Part shown: in pieces, positions 11,891 to 21,247 of the stretch | Layout: each line of letters opens with the position of its first letter | How positions within the stretch are numbered: the first letter of the stretch is position 1 | Source: Bedellia somnulentella | Taxonomy: Eukaryota; Arthropoda; Insecta; Lepidoptera; Bedelliidae | Reading direction: 5' to 3' | Assembly (NCBI GenBank): GCA_963576735.1 | Contig: OY755197.1 | Span: forward strand, 6,274,501 to 6,338,500 | DNA: 64,000 bases | Notes under the pieces: model-generated | The model's database searches: none | The model's input: the letters and a program-made list of their open reading frames with translations, nothing else | What the model was told of the DNA's origin: nothing | Program-made: the position numbers and the translations under genes

Positions 11891-12439
11891 TCAGTATTAC
11901 TACAATTTGTAAGTGTTTTGTTCGAGCATTTTGCGTTAAATGCCTTTACAGATCTGATTATTGAAAACCTCTCAGAGGCATAATATTATATGTTATCATG
12001 TTTTTTTTTAAACTATATATCTTATGAAAATGGACCATACAGAAAAATCATTATATATTTAATAAAAACTTAATTAAAGAAACTTACTTAATATAGACTG
12101 ACTTGTTAAATAAAATTATTTTTTTTATCATATAAATTTGGTCGAAAAATGTCTTTCCTGTAAAATCAGGTTTCGGGAGTTAGATTGTTATGCCTCTCAG
12201 GCACAGGTTCTATTAGTCAATCCATCCTTTGAATGAAAATTTATAATATCTAATTGAACTATTTGTTCACATCTTGGTTTAATTGATATTATATTTATAA
12301 AAACTTTATTAGAATATGTTTTAATATTCATTATATCATAACATTTTTTATTGTTCAAATTGTCATTATTCGATAAAAACAATTCGCTAAAGCATAAACA
12401 ATTATTTTTTATAACATTATTAGTATACATTTTATAAGA

Positions 12440-12705
12440 ATCCTCTGTGGGAATATTAAACGAATCCTCAATGGGAATTTTCAATGAATCCTCGATGGGA
12501 ATTTTATTAGAATCCTCTATGGGAATTTATTTGGAATCCTCTATGGGAATATTATTAGAATCCTCTATGGGAATATTACTAGAATCCTCGAAGGGAATTT
12601 TATTAGAATCCTCGTAGGGAATATTATTAGAATCCTCGTAGGGAATGTTACTAGAATCCTCGAAGGGAATTTTATTAGAATCCTCGTAGAGAATATTATT
12701 AGAAT
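12440..12705 (-). repeat. 24-bp tandem repeat encoding an eight-residue unit
   Basis: Eleven units, each starting with GAATCCTC on the + strand. On the - strand they encode the unit E-D-S-N-N-I-P-(Y/F/I), for example PYEDSNNI. The period is constant and in frame. Variation between units is mainly at the residue before ED and in SN/SS. Confidence 0.92.
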
Positions 12706-12974
12706 GACAAATAGGTTCCACTGGCGCGGATTGCCTATTGTTTTTAGAAGTGACCAAACACTCCTTCTCGAGTTCCGTTGAAGGACATATACTCGACTGA
12801 AGATTGTTATTTGGTACCTCAATATGATTTATAACTAGTTTACCATCATTACTGAAGTTAAAATATTATTTTCGAAATCTATAAAAGTATTAAAATGTTT
12901 TAAAATATCATTACCTAAAATACCATCGAAATCAATTGGAAAATCATCATTTATAACATGAATATAATGTAATG

Positions 12975-13200
12975 TACTGTAAGTAGAGGACGACCTCGGA
13001 GGACACATTTGGATCAAATAGAAAATGTGCTCAAAAAGGCAGGTGTCCGCAGTATGAAGAATAAAAGAGCATGTATGAAAAGATTGATGGATGTAAACGA
13101 AGCCAGAGAGGTTTGCCAGGATCGTACAAAGTGGCGATCGATAGTCTCTGCCTACCCCAATGGGAACTAACGGCGTGAGAATATGTATGTATGTATGTAA
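12975..13200 (+). pseudogene. RTE-like LINE 3' fragment inside the protease
   Basis: Same 3' end as 11395-11890: GRPRRTHLDQIENVLKK-like coding, RACMKRLMDVNEARE, KWRSIVSAYPNGN and stop at 13168-13170, then CGGCGTGAGAATATGTATGT and a (TATG)n tail to about 13198. It is only about 225 bp long and interrupts the retropepsin reading frame of the inverted pol. Confidence 0.85.
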
Positions 13201-13461
13201 AAATGTGTATATCCAATAGTGGAGTTCAAATTTGTTACTTTATCTATACCCCTAAAAAAAATAAGATTATCATCATAAATAGTCGCATACTTATTTAAAC
13301 AGTTTTTTTTATTAAACTAACATTCGCACCAGTATCTACTAATAAACTAACCGAGAATTTCGTTTCGTTAAAATGTATTGTTACGTAACTGGTAACAGAA
13401 GTAGTGTTAATTACATGTATACGGCTATAATCTATGTGGTCATTCTCGACATCGCCGCTTA

Positions 13462-14148
13462 CTATTGAGGACCTGAACCGTTTAAATGATTACTCGATGA
13501 TTGAAAATTAGATGAACTAGGTTTTGAATTATTATTAGAATTATTTTTAAACCTAGCATTCCCATATTTTTTTTTATTTACGTTATGATTATTTTTATTT
13601 TGAAAGTTACTTTGCTGCTTATTATAATTATTAGAATTGGGAGTATTGTTACGATTTTTATATTTAAAACAATTTTCTATCGTATGATTATTTTTCTTAC
13701 AGTATCTACAAAATATATTAGAGTTTTCAGTTCTATATATAATTGGAATATTGGACCTATTTAACCTATTCATCTCAATGCTACTTTTCAATTGCTGCTC
13801 CTCATTGAGGGCTATAGCAATCGCTACTTCCAATGATTCTGGTTTTTGTGACTTGACTAATATATGTAAATCCCTATTGAGACCGTTCAAAAACACACTC
13901 AGAGCTTCTGCTTTGATGAGACTGACACATGCTTCACGGCTTATTTTATCCATTTTAGAATCGAAACAATTAATAATTTTTATATAACACGACTCTATCC
14001 TATTGGCAAAACTCATCATAACCGACTCCTTGGGCTGCATCCTACACGAGTTTAACTCCAACTGCCATTGCCCGATGGTTCTCTTTTCAGAGAAGGCATC
14101 CAGCAAATGTGACTTCAACTCTTCCCAATTATCAAAGTCACGATTACT
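13462..14148 (-). pseudogene. gag: gag, 3' part (inverted segment)
   Basis: Continues Gag from the FDNWEELKSHLL tract to its end, with about 90 residues also present in the 5' part at 2908-3191. A zinc knuckle CRYCKKNNHTIENC (C-x2-C-x4-H-x4-C) lies at about residues 135-148 of this piece, followed by an Asn/Ser/Lys-rich tail. Compared with the duplicate at 2739-3191 it differs at about five residues, including one extra Met. It is followed by pol on the same strand. Confidence 0.9.
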
Positions 14149-15511
14149 ACGTTAATTTAAGAGATTTATCTTTTTGTAAGAACCTTTTTCATACTAAAAT
14201 ATGTAAGAATTTGAACCCCATTTATTCTATACACAGTAGGCATACGTGCGAGACCGATATTTTTCTTAATCAATTAGACAACACCGAGCATTGTGACGTG
14301 AGACTCACACATCTATCACATATAGTTTTTACTAAATTAAACAAAGATAATCAGTATTTGTTTATAACACCTAAGGTAACAACATTAAGGGCCTCCCCGC
14401 ATTTTGCAGCTATTGCGCTCACTCTTACGTCAAATTTACTGAGAGTGACAGGGACGGAAAAAACGCGCACGCAGGATAAATGTAGTTTATTTAGTTTTAT
14501 TGAATAACTATAATGTTTAAATGAAAAGTTAAACATCAAAGTTACAGATCTTAAAGCTACGCGTATATAGACACATAATGAGTTCACATGTATGTTATGC
14601 CAGTGGAGCCTATACGGTTTTTATGAAAACAAAGCATATTCCAATTCAATTTTTTTCATCATATTTTTCAACAAATTATTAAAATGTTAAACATCAAATT
14701 TTAACACCATGAACTAATCACCAACATATATTTTATTCATGTCATATCAATATCATCAAATCAGACTTTATAGAATTTCCAAACAATCAATATTAACCTA
14801 TTTTTCCGGGGACGCCCTTAACAATTAAATGTGAATCATTGTCAGCTCAGGATTTAATTTTAAATAACAAAGGTATTTTAACCTCAAATAAAAATTGTAA
14901 AATATTTTCTACATATTCAATTATCACCACCTTTGCAAGTAACAATAATAATACAATTGATGTTAATATTGTAACAAATTTTGATATTGATGAATGTGTC
15001 AAATTACATAAATTTAATATATCAAAATTAGATATATTACCTTTTAGTTCATATAAATTAGACTATGAATCAATTAGTTTAACTAGTCATAAATTAAAAG
15101 ATATTGAAAAATTAACTGCTAATTATGAAAATGGAAATTCATTTATGTATAGATTTACTGGAAACAATATTTATAGTCACATTTTCACTATAATTTCAAT
15201 TTTATGTCTTTATGCTTTGTATAAATTTTTCAGACATTTATACCTATTGTATAAATATGGTAGCGATTATCTTAATAAATATAACTAACAGGGATGCTGT
15301 TCGAAAATAACAAATTGTATCACCTTAAATTTATGTGACAAAAGAAAAAATGTTAATAATAGAATTCGTCCCTCAGCACCAATATACGAAGAGATTGAAT
15401 TGAATAATGTAAATAACGAATCTGATATGCCATTAAGAAGAAGTATTCGAATTTCTAAATTAAAACTTAGTTTTAAAATTGATTTACTTATTATGTTTTA
15501 TTTAATTTAAG
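14149..15511 (+). pseudogene. env: env, 3' part (not inverted)
   Basis: Downstream half of the envelope gene. It contains a cysteine-bearing ectodomain piece (14149-14384), is interrupted by a 429-bp piggyBac-like MITE (14389-14817), and resumes to a membrane span (HIFTIISILCLYALY, about 15178-15225). A TAA at 15286-15288 interrupts the frame shortly after the span, but the same frame remains open for another 74 codons to about 15511. That tail carries PSAP followed by a YEEI motif, near 15373-15395. The first ~46 bp after the junction are duplicated in reverse at 3192-3237. Confidence 0.85.
14389..14817. mobile_element. piggyBac-like MITE in env
   Basis: 429 bp flanked by TTAA at 14385-14388 and 14818-14821. 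The ends read GGGCCTCCCCG and, reversed, GGGCGTCCCCG. Removing the element and one TTAA restores an uninterrupted env frame, so the empty site can be read directly. TTAA duplications are the hallmark of piggyBac-type transposases. No coding capacity. Confidence 0.88.
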
Positions 15512-15699
15512 TTTTGGTTATGGTTTTTTTATCCTTAAATAAAGATCATGTTACGAATAAATGTTTAATGAAATGTTTCATGTAATACTGCAGATTGAGT
15601 CTTATTTTTTTTGTAATGTTCTTAATTATGTTTTTATATTAATGTTGTATTTTATTTTTGTAAAATAATTTTCTCTGTCAATAAAATTATTTTTCTCTT

Positions 15700-15709
15700 A
15701 GGAGGGAGG
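15700..15709 (+). other. Polypurine tract
   Basis: AGGAGGGAGG directly precedes the 3' LTR (TGTAATG at 15710). It is the usual primer for plus-strand DNA synthesis. It has the same orientation as the LTRs, so it lies outside the inverted block. Confidence 0.88.
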
Positions 15710-16041
15710 TGTAATGTACCTTCCTACGTCAATGCATTAATTAATTAATAATAAACTGACGCATGACGACTTTTAAAGTTCCATCATTTTTGTAATACAA
15801 TTAATTGTCGGTCAGTTAATGAGATTTATGCCATTAGCCTTGTATAAATTGCCATACATTTCGATACACAAAGTAGTACAGCGTACAGCGTTCACAGTTC
15901 TCAGTTCGTAGTTATCAGTTACCAATTCTCAATCAACCTACAGTTACTTCCTAAAGTATAATATTGTGATAATATTTAAATTTTAAATAATCTTGTTGTG
16001 TGCATCTCCGTAGTTTCTGTTCCGATCCACTGCCCATTACA
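15710..16041 (+). repeat. 3' LTR of the errantivirus
   Basis: 332 bp, matching 2199-2538 with about ten substitutions and three small indels. Ends CATTACA at 16041, then the target duplicate AGGG at 16042-16045. Confidence 0.95.
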
Positions 16042-16105
16042 AGGGATAGGCAGACAGACTGTACTCCTGAATTGAGCCTACACGTCTGCCTGTGCGATTT
16101 TATAT

Positions 16106-16270
16106 GTCGTGAGGTATTGAAGTATGGGTTTTGGGTTTTAAAGAAGTTGTTGGGCGATACTGTTGGAGACACGTCGCCAATAACATTTGTTTAACAATTT
16201 TTTACCAAAAAGTTCAAAAGTGGCTGAGGAATTCCACATTCTGTAGCTCTGGCTACCCCTCCTAGGGCCC
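16106..16270 (+). repeat. SINE1 fragment, old
   Basis: 5'-truncated and diverged. TTGGGCGATACTGTTGGAGAC near 16149 matches the B-box region, and AAAAGTGGCTGAGGAATT with CTCTGGCTACCCCTCC matches the 3' half. Confidence 0.75.
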
Positions 16271-16374
16271 CTCTAGGAGAAGTTAAAACAGACTTCAACT
16301 TCTTAAAACTTGGTGGAGTCATTAACTGTTTAATATTATTAATTCGATCCTTCATCTGACTAACATTTTTCATA

Positions 16375-16655
16375 CATACATACATACATATACTCACGCC
16401 ATTAGTTCCCATTGGGGTAGGCAGAGACTATTGATCGCCACTTAGTACGATCCTGACAAACCTCTCTAGCTTCGTTGACATCCATCCATCTTTTCAATCA
16501 TGCTCTTTTATTCTTCATACTTCGGACGCCAGCCTTTTTGAGCACACTCTCAATTTGGTCCAGGTGTGTTCTCCGTGGTCGTCCTCTACTAACATTTCCA
16601 TCCACACTAGCTCTATAGATCCCTTTTACCAATTTTCTATCATCCATCCTCACAA
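16375..16655 (-). pseudogene. RTE-like LINE 3' fragment
   Basis: Reverse-strand copy of the LINE end: tail CATACATACATA, CACGCCATTAGTTCCCATTG (stop and AYPNG coding), then the reversed ACMKRLMDVNE and GRPRR coding blocks. Frame damaged by substitutions. Flanked on the right by a SINE1 fragment. Confidence 0.85.
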
Positions 16656-16664
16656 CATTTTCCC

Positions 16665-16847
16665 TTTTAACTTTACAAAAGTGGCTAGGGAAGCTGATTC
16701 AAGAGCTTAAGGTACCACGTTATTATAAACTATAGTATCTACCACCTTGTCTTCTATCAAATTCCAAATGTGGCTGAGGAGTTTCCAGCTCTGAAGCTCT
16801 GGCTATCCCTTCTCGGGATTTATAGCCGTGAGTATATGTATGTAAAA
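16665..16847 (+). repeat. Two SINE1 3' fragments in tandem
   Basis: A short piece (CAAAAGTGGCTAGGGAAGCT..., about 16675) followed by a longer 3' end (about 16760-16847) with GTGGCTGAGGAGTTTCCAG, CTCTGGCTATCCC and the tail GCCGTGAGTATATGTATG. Confidence 0.7.
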
Positions 16848-17134
16848 TTATTTTTTTATCAAATTACCTTTTCTCTGCCAAGGTCACACGAAATTTCGCG
16901 ATTCCTTAGGCGGTGACGTGTTACGACCCGCTTGTAAATATTGAGCGGTGTTAGCTGGTGCAGTAATTGGCGAGTGAGGATGCATCACACAATGAGATGT
17001 GCGGGTTCCCACGCACTTGCCCGGATGCCCGCGGTCATTACCAACCGGTAGGGATGGGAATCATTTAAAATATCGATAGTTTTCTTTGTTAGGCCGAATT
17101 ATAATAGAACTTAAAATACCGATAATTTGGTTTG

Positions 17135-17377
17135 TACATACATATACTCACGGCTATAAATACCTAGAAGGGGTAGCCAGAGCTAAGGCATAAGAAATTC
17201 CTCAGCCACTTTTGGAAAGTTCAGTGGGAAAAAGATGTTTCAATAAAGGTTGTTGGTGATGGGTGTCCAACCGCATCGCCCAAAAATCCCTTAAAAGCCC
17301 CAATACCATTAGTCGCCTCTTACGTACACCCACCGGAAGAAATGGGGTAGTGCTATTCTAAGTCGACACTACACGGC
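17135..17377 (-). repeat. SINE1 copy, full length (subfamily A)
   Basis: Complete from the tail TACATACATATACTCACGG to the head ending GACACTACACGGC. The + strand shows TCCAACCGCATCGCCC, the reversed B-box region. Head block TCTTACGTACACCCACCGG is diagnostic of subfamily A. Confidence 0.93.
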
Positions 17378-17698
17378 ACTAAGCCGAATCGTAAAAGAAA
17401 GCCCCGGCGATGGTCCTTCTAATTGAGATGTTAATTTAAACAGAATTGAAATAGATTTTTGGATTTTTTACGCTGTGGTTTTGCCTACTAATAGGTTATA
17501 GTCTAGAAATCCATCCATTTAGCTCGTGATAACGGTTACATTGGTGTGTGTGTGTGTGTTTTTCATGTATTTTTAATGTTTTGAATATAGGGTATTATGT
17601 AGTTTTTTTCATTTGTGCTCTCATGAGCAGATTTCACCAGCCAATAGACGTCTACTGCTGGATACATGCCTCCCAAAGATATATATTAGGATCCTCTA

Positions 17699-17834
17699 GG
17701 GCAAGCACGAGCACTATTTTGTCGACACGATAACGGTTAGAATGAGATGACAGTATACGATACTAAGTAAGTGCGTAAGAGATGGCTGCTTTATCCCACG
17801 CGATAACTAGTTTAAACACGGCTCGTGCTTGCCC
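17699..17834. mobile_element. 136-bp MITE with GGGCAAGCACGAGC ends
   Basis: Perfect 14-bp inverted ends GGGCAAGCACGAGC and GCTCGTGCTTGCCC, flanked by TA on both sides (17697-17698, 17835-17836). A TA duplication suggests a Tc1/mariner-type mobiliser. Three tandem relatives lie at 41467-41893. Confidence 0.85.
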
Positions 17835-18008
17835 TACAGTACTGTGCCATTATTCGTCGGTATCCCACAACTTTCTCCAAGTCTTCAGTCCACCTTGGAA
17901 GTGTTGTGTGAAAAGATGCTACTTAGAGCCTGAACAGACAGGGGCCCATGGCCACCTACTTTGTCACTTTTAAATATTTATCTTAAATTTCCACAAAGAT
18001 ATTTTATG

Positions 18009-18066
18009 GTTTCCCCTTCATGGAATTTATAGCCGTGAGTATATGTATATGTATGTATGTATGTAT
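18009..18066 (+). repeat. SINE1 3' tail fragment
   Basis: TTCCCCTTCATGGAATTTAT then AGCCGTGAGTATATGTATAT and a (TATG)n run. Only the last ~55 bp of the family is present. Confidence 0.75.
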
Positions 18067-18135
18067 ATTTTATGGTCCCTCTTTTTTTACCATTTATATT
18101 TTTTTATCAATCAACATTATCGATTGAGTATTTAT

Positions 18136-18350
18136 GCTGTTAGTGGGTTCCATTGGATGTTCGTAAGAGGAGACGAAAGGTAGCGGGGCCTTTAAAGTTA
18201 CGTTTGGGTGGTGAAGTTGGAGACTGATTATCAAAAACCTTCATATTACAATTTACAGTCGCTACTGAAACTCCAACAGTGGCTGAGGAATTTCATATCT
18301 AAAGCTCTAGCAACCCCTTCTAGATATTTATAGCTGTGAGATATATATGT
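18136..18350 (+). repeat. SINE1 copy, diverged
   Basis: Runs from a decayed head (GGATGTTCGTAAGAGGAGACG) through GTTGGAGACTGATTATCAAA (B-box region) to AGCTCTAGCAACCCCTTC and a short tail. Clearly older than the neighbouring copy. Confidence 0.8.
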
Positions 18351-18355
18351 AATTA

Positions 18356-18530
18356 TTGATGAGGCTTTTGAGGGATTATTAGGCGATGCGGTTGGAGACC
18401 CATCACCAACAACCTTTATTTCTCCTTCTTTTCCCCACACAACTTCCAAAAGTGGCATAGGGATTTCTAATTCCTTAGCTCTGGCTACCCCTTCTAGGGA
18501 TTTATAGACGTGAGTATATGTATGTATGTT
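18356..18530 (+). repeat. SINE1 copy, 5' truncated
   Basis: Starts at GAGGCTTTTGAGGGATTATT, includes GGTTGGAGACC (18390s) and ends with TAGACGTGAGTATATGTATG. The 5' truncation is typical of LINE-machinery retroposition. Confidence 0.88.
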
Positions 18531-18837
18531 ACTCAAATTTATTTGTTCATGAGTCATCGCTTCCTTGGTCGCCACTCTGTCTAGGTGGAAGAATCCTGAC
18601 AAAAGTATCGGATACTCATTTGCATTTTAAATTCACACTTAAAATGTGTGATTCGTAGTCTCGAGTTTTGCTACTATTAGAATTCATTGCATTATACTCA
18701 CTAGCTGTGCCCTGCGTGAAGCTCGAATTTGGTATCCTTGTAAAATGTAGAGATCTCTTTTCTCACAGAGATAGAACCGACGACGGCAAATACGTTTAGA
18801 AGGTTCTTGACATACTTTCTGATGATGATAACGTCAT

Positions 18838-18921
18838 ACTTACATACATATATGTACTCAGGGCTATATATCCCTAAAGGGATAGCCAGGGCTTCAAAAT
18901 TAGAAATCCATCAGCCACTTA
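18838..18921 (-). repeat. SINE1 fragment
   Basis: Tail and about 60 bp of the 3' part: ACTTACATACATATATGTAC, GGGATAGCCAGGGCTTCAAA, CATCAGCCACTTATT. Confidence 0.75.
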
Positions 18922-18953
18922 TTAGTCCGGTCAATTTAGGCCTAAAATAAGAA

Positions 18954-19740
18954 GGAAGGTTACATAAATTCATAAGAAGCTGAAAATTGGCACAATTCGG
19001 TATGCAAAGTTTTTTTTTGGTATTTATTAAATATTTTTATTCGACAGTAAACACGAAAATAAAAGACTAATTTGAATATTTTCCATTTAAAATGAGTAAT
19101 TGTAATGTTATGATTTTTTAAAGATTGTTCAACTTTTGTACTTAATGACGTCATCGATTGAAAATATCACGTAGCGACAAGCAAATGAAGCGAAATGTTT
19201 TATAAAAATGTTGCTGATTGCAAAACATAATACGAATTTGTGATGTCAAATGAAATTATTACGATATTATTCTAAACAAACCTATGATTTTCGATATTTT
19301 ATTAATAAACTGCAAAACCGTATGTCTTTGAAACAACATTGAAGGTCAAACACTGTTACAGTTTTTTGATAAAATAAGCTTCTTAGCTTCAATTGATATA
19401 ATTTCAAGAAAATATTGTTTATAAACATAATTTATCTCGAAATGGTTTTGTAATCAGCATCACTTTAGTAAAACTTTGCATACCGAATTGTTCAAAACAT
19501 GATTATAAATGAAACCTCAAAAGTCCCCATCGTTCCGAGGTGTGCTAAAAATTTTACACGTGGTCAAAGGTCAGAAAAATGAGTTTTTTGCGATTTTAAG
19601 CGAAACGGTGAGTTTTTTTGCACAATTACCCTGGTACAAAATTGTAGATCAGAAAATTCTCTACAAAAAAGATATCTTTAATTTTTTTCCTAAAAGCCAT
19701 CATTTTGAAGATATAACGCGTTGAAAAGTTCGATCATTGG
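18954..19740 (+). repeat. Repeat X, left inverted copy
   Basis: AAGGTTACATAAATTCATAA begins a stretch that, after removal of the MITE 18998-19485, is nearly identical for about 215 bp to the reverse complement of 23742-23942. It continues past the shared part with AAAGATATCTTTAATTTTTT. It looks like the end of a DNA element with long inverted ends or of a foldback element. Confidence 0.7.
18998..19485. mobile_element. 488-bp MITE with CGGTATGCAAAGTTTT ends
   Basis: The 16-bp ends CGGTATGCAAAGTTTT are inverted and perfect. It is flanked by AATT at 18994-18997 and 19486-19489. The empty site GGCACAATTGTTC is seen in the other repeat X copy near 23905, which proves the boundaries. No coding capacity. 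Confidence 0.88.
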
Positions 19741-19918
19741 TAATCTTCATACTTTGCACATGTACGCCACGTATGAACATCACTTATTTTTTTATTTTTA
19801 TTTATTTATTTACATAGAAATAATCTTTACAGACATGGTCTAATATGATTATTTCTCACATATTTTATTTCCTAATTACATAATACATTCCTAGTTTTTT
19901 GAATTTCTACTTTCCTTA

Positions 19919-21245
19919 TTATCTACAATTATTATAACTATCAACATCATAACATAAATAGCGTAGTGCTGTTTTTGTGAAGTCAGTCAGTGAACAGTGG
20001 AGAATATCGATCTCCTCATCGACTTGGTTCAATGCGGCTATAGCCCGCGTTAATGAGTTTTCTCGCAAAAGATTTGTCCGAGACAACGGCACTACGAGAA
20101 GCCGAGCACGCCGTCGTTGCAACGTAGTATTTGGAACCTCAACGCTCAATACAGTAAGTATAGTGGGATTGAAAGTAATTCCTCTTAGAATTTTAAATAG
20201 ATAAACCATTAGAGTGAGATCTCTTCTGACCTCCAATTTGACATACCCCACCATACCCAATATGAACAGAGTAGGGTACATCAACGGGTAGTACGGATAA
20301 ACACCATACAATTTAAAATACAAAAATCTTATAAATTTATTTTGAATTTTCTCCACCATAAGACAATATTTTGTTTCATGTGGAGCCCAGATGATTGCAT
20401 TAAATTCTAACTTACTTCTCACTAGAGAATTATAAAGAGATTTTATAGCATCTATGTTGGTAAAACCCTTAGCCGTGCGCAGCACGAAGCCAAGTGTTCT
20501 GAATGCGCTCTTACAAATGTTCACAATGTGACTACGAAAAGTTAGGTCCGCACTAATAGTGACCCCGAGGTCACGCACTTCCTGCACCCGCGGTAGCACT
20601 ACTCCACCAATGTGATACGGGTGGTGGTATGGAGCGTGTTGCCTAGTCAGTGTCATAGTGACACATTTACTTAGGTTCAGGTTTAATTTATTTACCCGAG
20701 ACCATCGCTCTACTGCTTCAATATCATTCTGCATTCGATGACAATCGTCGGCAGTTTCAATTGGAAGCAGCAACTTCAAGTCATCGGCAAACATAAGACA
20801 TATCGAGTGCTTAACTACCTTCGGGAGGTCATTCACCATGATAATAAACTCAAGGGGGCCCAAATTACTTCCCTGACTAATACCAGAATACGCAGGATAT
20901 TTGCTAGACGTATATCCAGCATAGTCCACGTATTGGCGGCGGATACCTAAATACTTAGCAAAAAAATTCAAGGAATGTGGCGTGAATCCCATTTTTGCTA
21001 GCTTTCCAAGAATTATATCTCCATATTACAGTATCGAATGCCTTTTTAAAATCGAAGTACGATACGTCTACACTATTGCCAGAATCTACCTGAGGAACCA
21101 CGTGACTCATAAAATTCAAAAGATTGCTGGTGGTACTATGATAGGGTCTAAACCCATGCTGACTATTTGTTATTAGCCCAGCTATCTCCCCGTATATTCG
21201 TTGTTGTAAAGCGGATTCGAATACTTTTGCGAATGCGGTAAGCAC
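19919..21245 (-). pseudogene. LINE ORF2, reverse transcriptase palm to C-terminus
   Basis: Two frames joined by a frameshift near 20970. 20955-21245 holds HGFRPYHSTTSNL and the first catalytic block SYFDFKKAFDTV; 19919-20992 holds YSGISQGSNLGPL, the FADDLKLLLP catalytic box and the long C-terminal domain. The motif order and the GISQGSxLGPLxF block fit CR1/Jockey-group LINEs. The enzyme would copy its RNA at the nicked target. Confidence 0.9.
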
Positions 21246-21247
21246 AG

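Larger units (their letters stand above)
8869..12203. mobile_element. 3.3 kb element with TGCCTGAGAGGC ends
   Basis: Inserted in pol between the protease-linker and the reverse transcriptase. The left end reads TGCCTGAGAGGCGTAACA and the right end, reversed, TGCCTGAGAGGCATAACA. The inverted repeats are 28 bp with two mismatches, continuing to TCTAACTCC. Each tip contains a small palindrome (GCCT..AGGC). No transposase frame is visible. Inside lie a SINE1 copy (9601-9846), a GC-rich repetitive stretch (10780-10990) and an RTE-like LINE end (11395-11890). I could not define a clean target duplication. Confidence 0.75.
12197..13450 (-). pseudogene. pol: pol, protease and protease-RT spacer (inverted)
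   Basis: Read on the - strand, the start of Pol carries the aspartic protease active site VDTGANVSL at about 13319-13345, and ILGNDIL at about 12912-12935, the second conserved block of retropepsins. An RTE-like LINE fragment (about 12975-13200) interrupts the protease. After the protease comes a spacer with eleven 24-bp repeats encoding an eight-residue unit, then a region that would run into the reverse transcriptase if the 3.3 kb element (8869-12203) were absent. One stop lies within the repeat tract (about 12527). Confidence 0.82.
2199..16041 (+). mobile_element. Errantivirus-like LTR retrotransposon with internal inversion
   Basis: A complete LTR-to-LTR element of 13.8 kb. The LTRs begin TGTAATG and end CATTACA and are flanked by the 4-bp duplication AGGG (2195-2198 and 16042-16045). 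A tRNA-Ser primer-binding site follows the 5' LTR and a polypurine tract precedes the 3' LTR. Gag, protease, reverse transcriptase, RNase H, integrase and an envelope gene are all recognisable, so this is a Gypsy-type element of the errantivirus group. The segment 3192-14148 is inverted relative to the LTRs. Gag and env are each split by the inversion, and pol carries stops, frameshifts and insertions, so the element is defective. The LTRs differ by roughly 10 substitutions plus small indels, which means the insertion is not recent. Confidence 0.93.

Noticed and set aside
12440..12705. CRISPR-like array or satellite
   Set aside because: Units are 24 bp without spacers and keep the Pol frame; the context is a retroelement in an animal genome.
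19509..19724. Separate small gene beginning MKPQKSPSFRG
   Set aside because: The same sequence is repeat X and appears at 23742-23881 on the other strand. No sign of a gene of its own.
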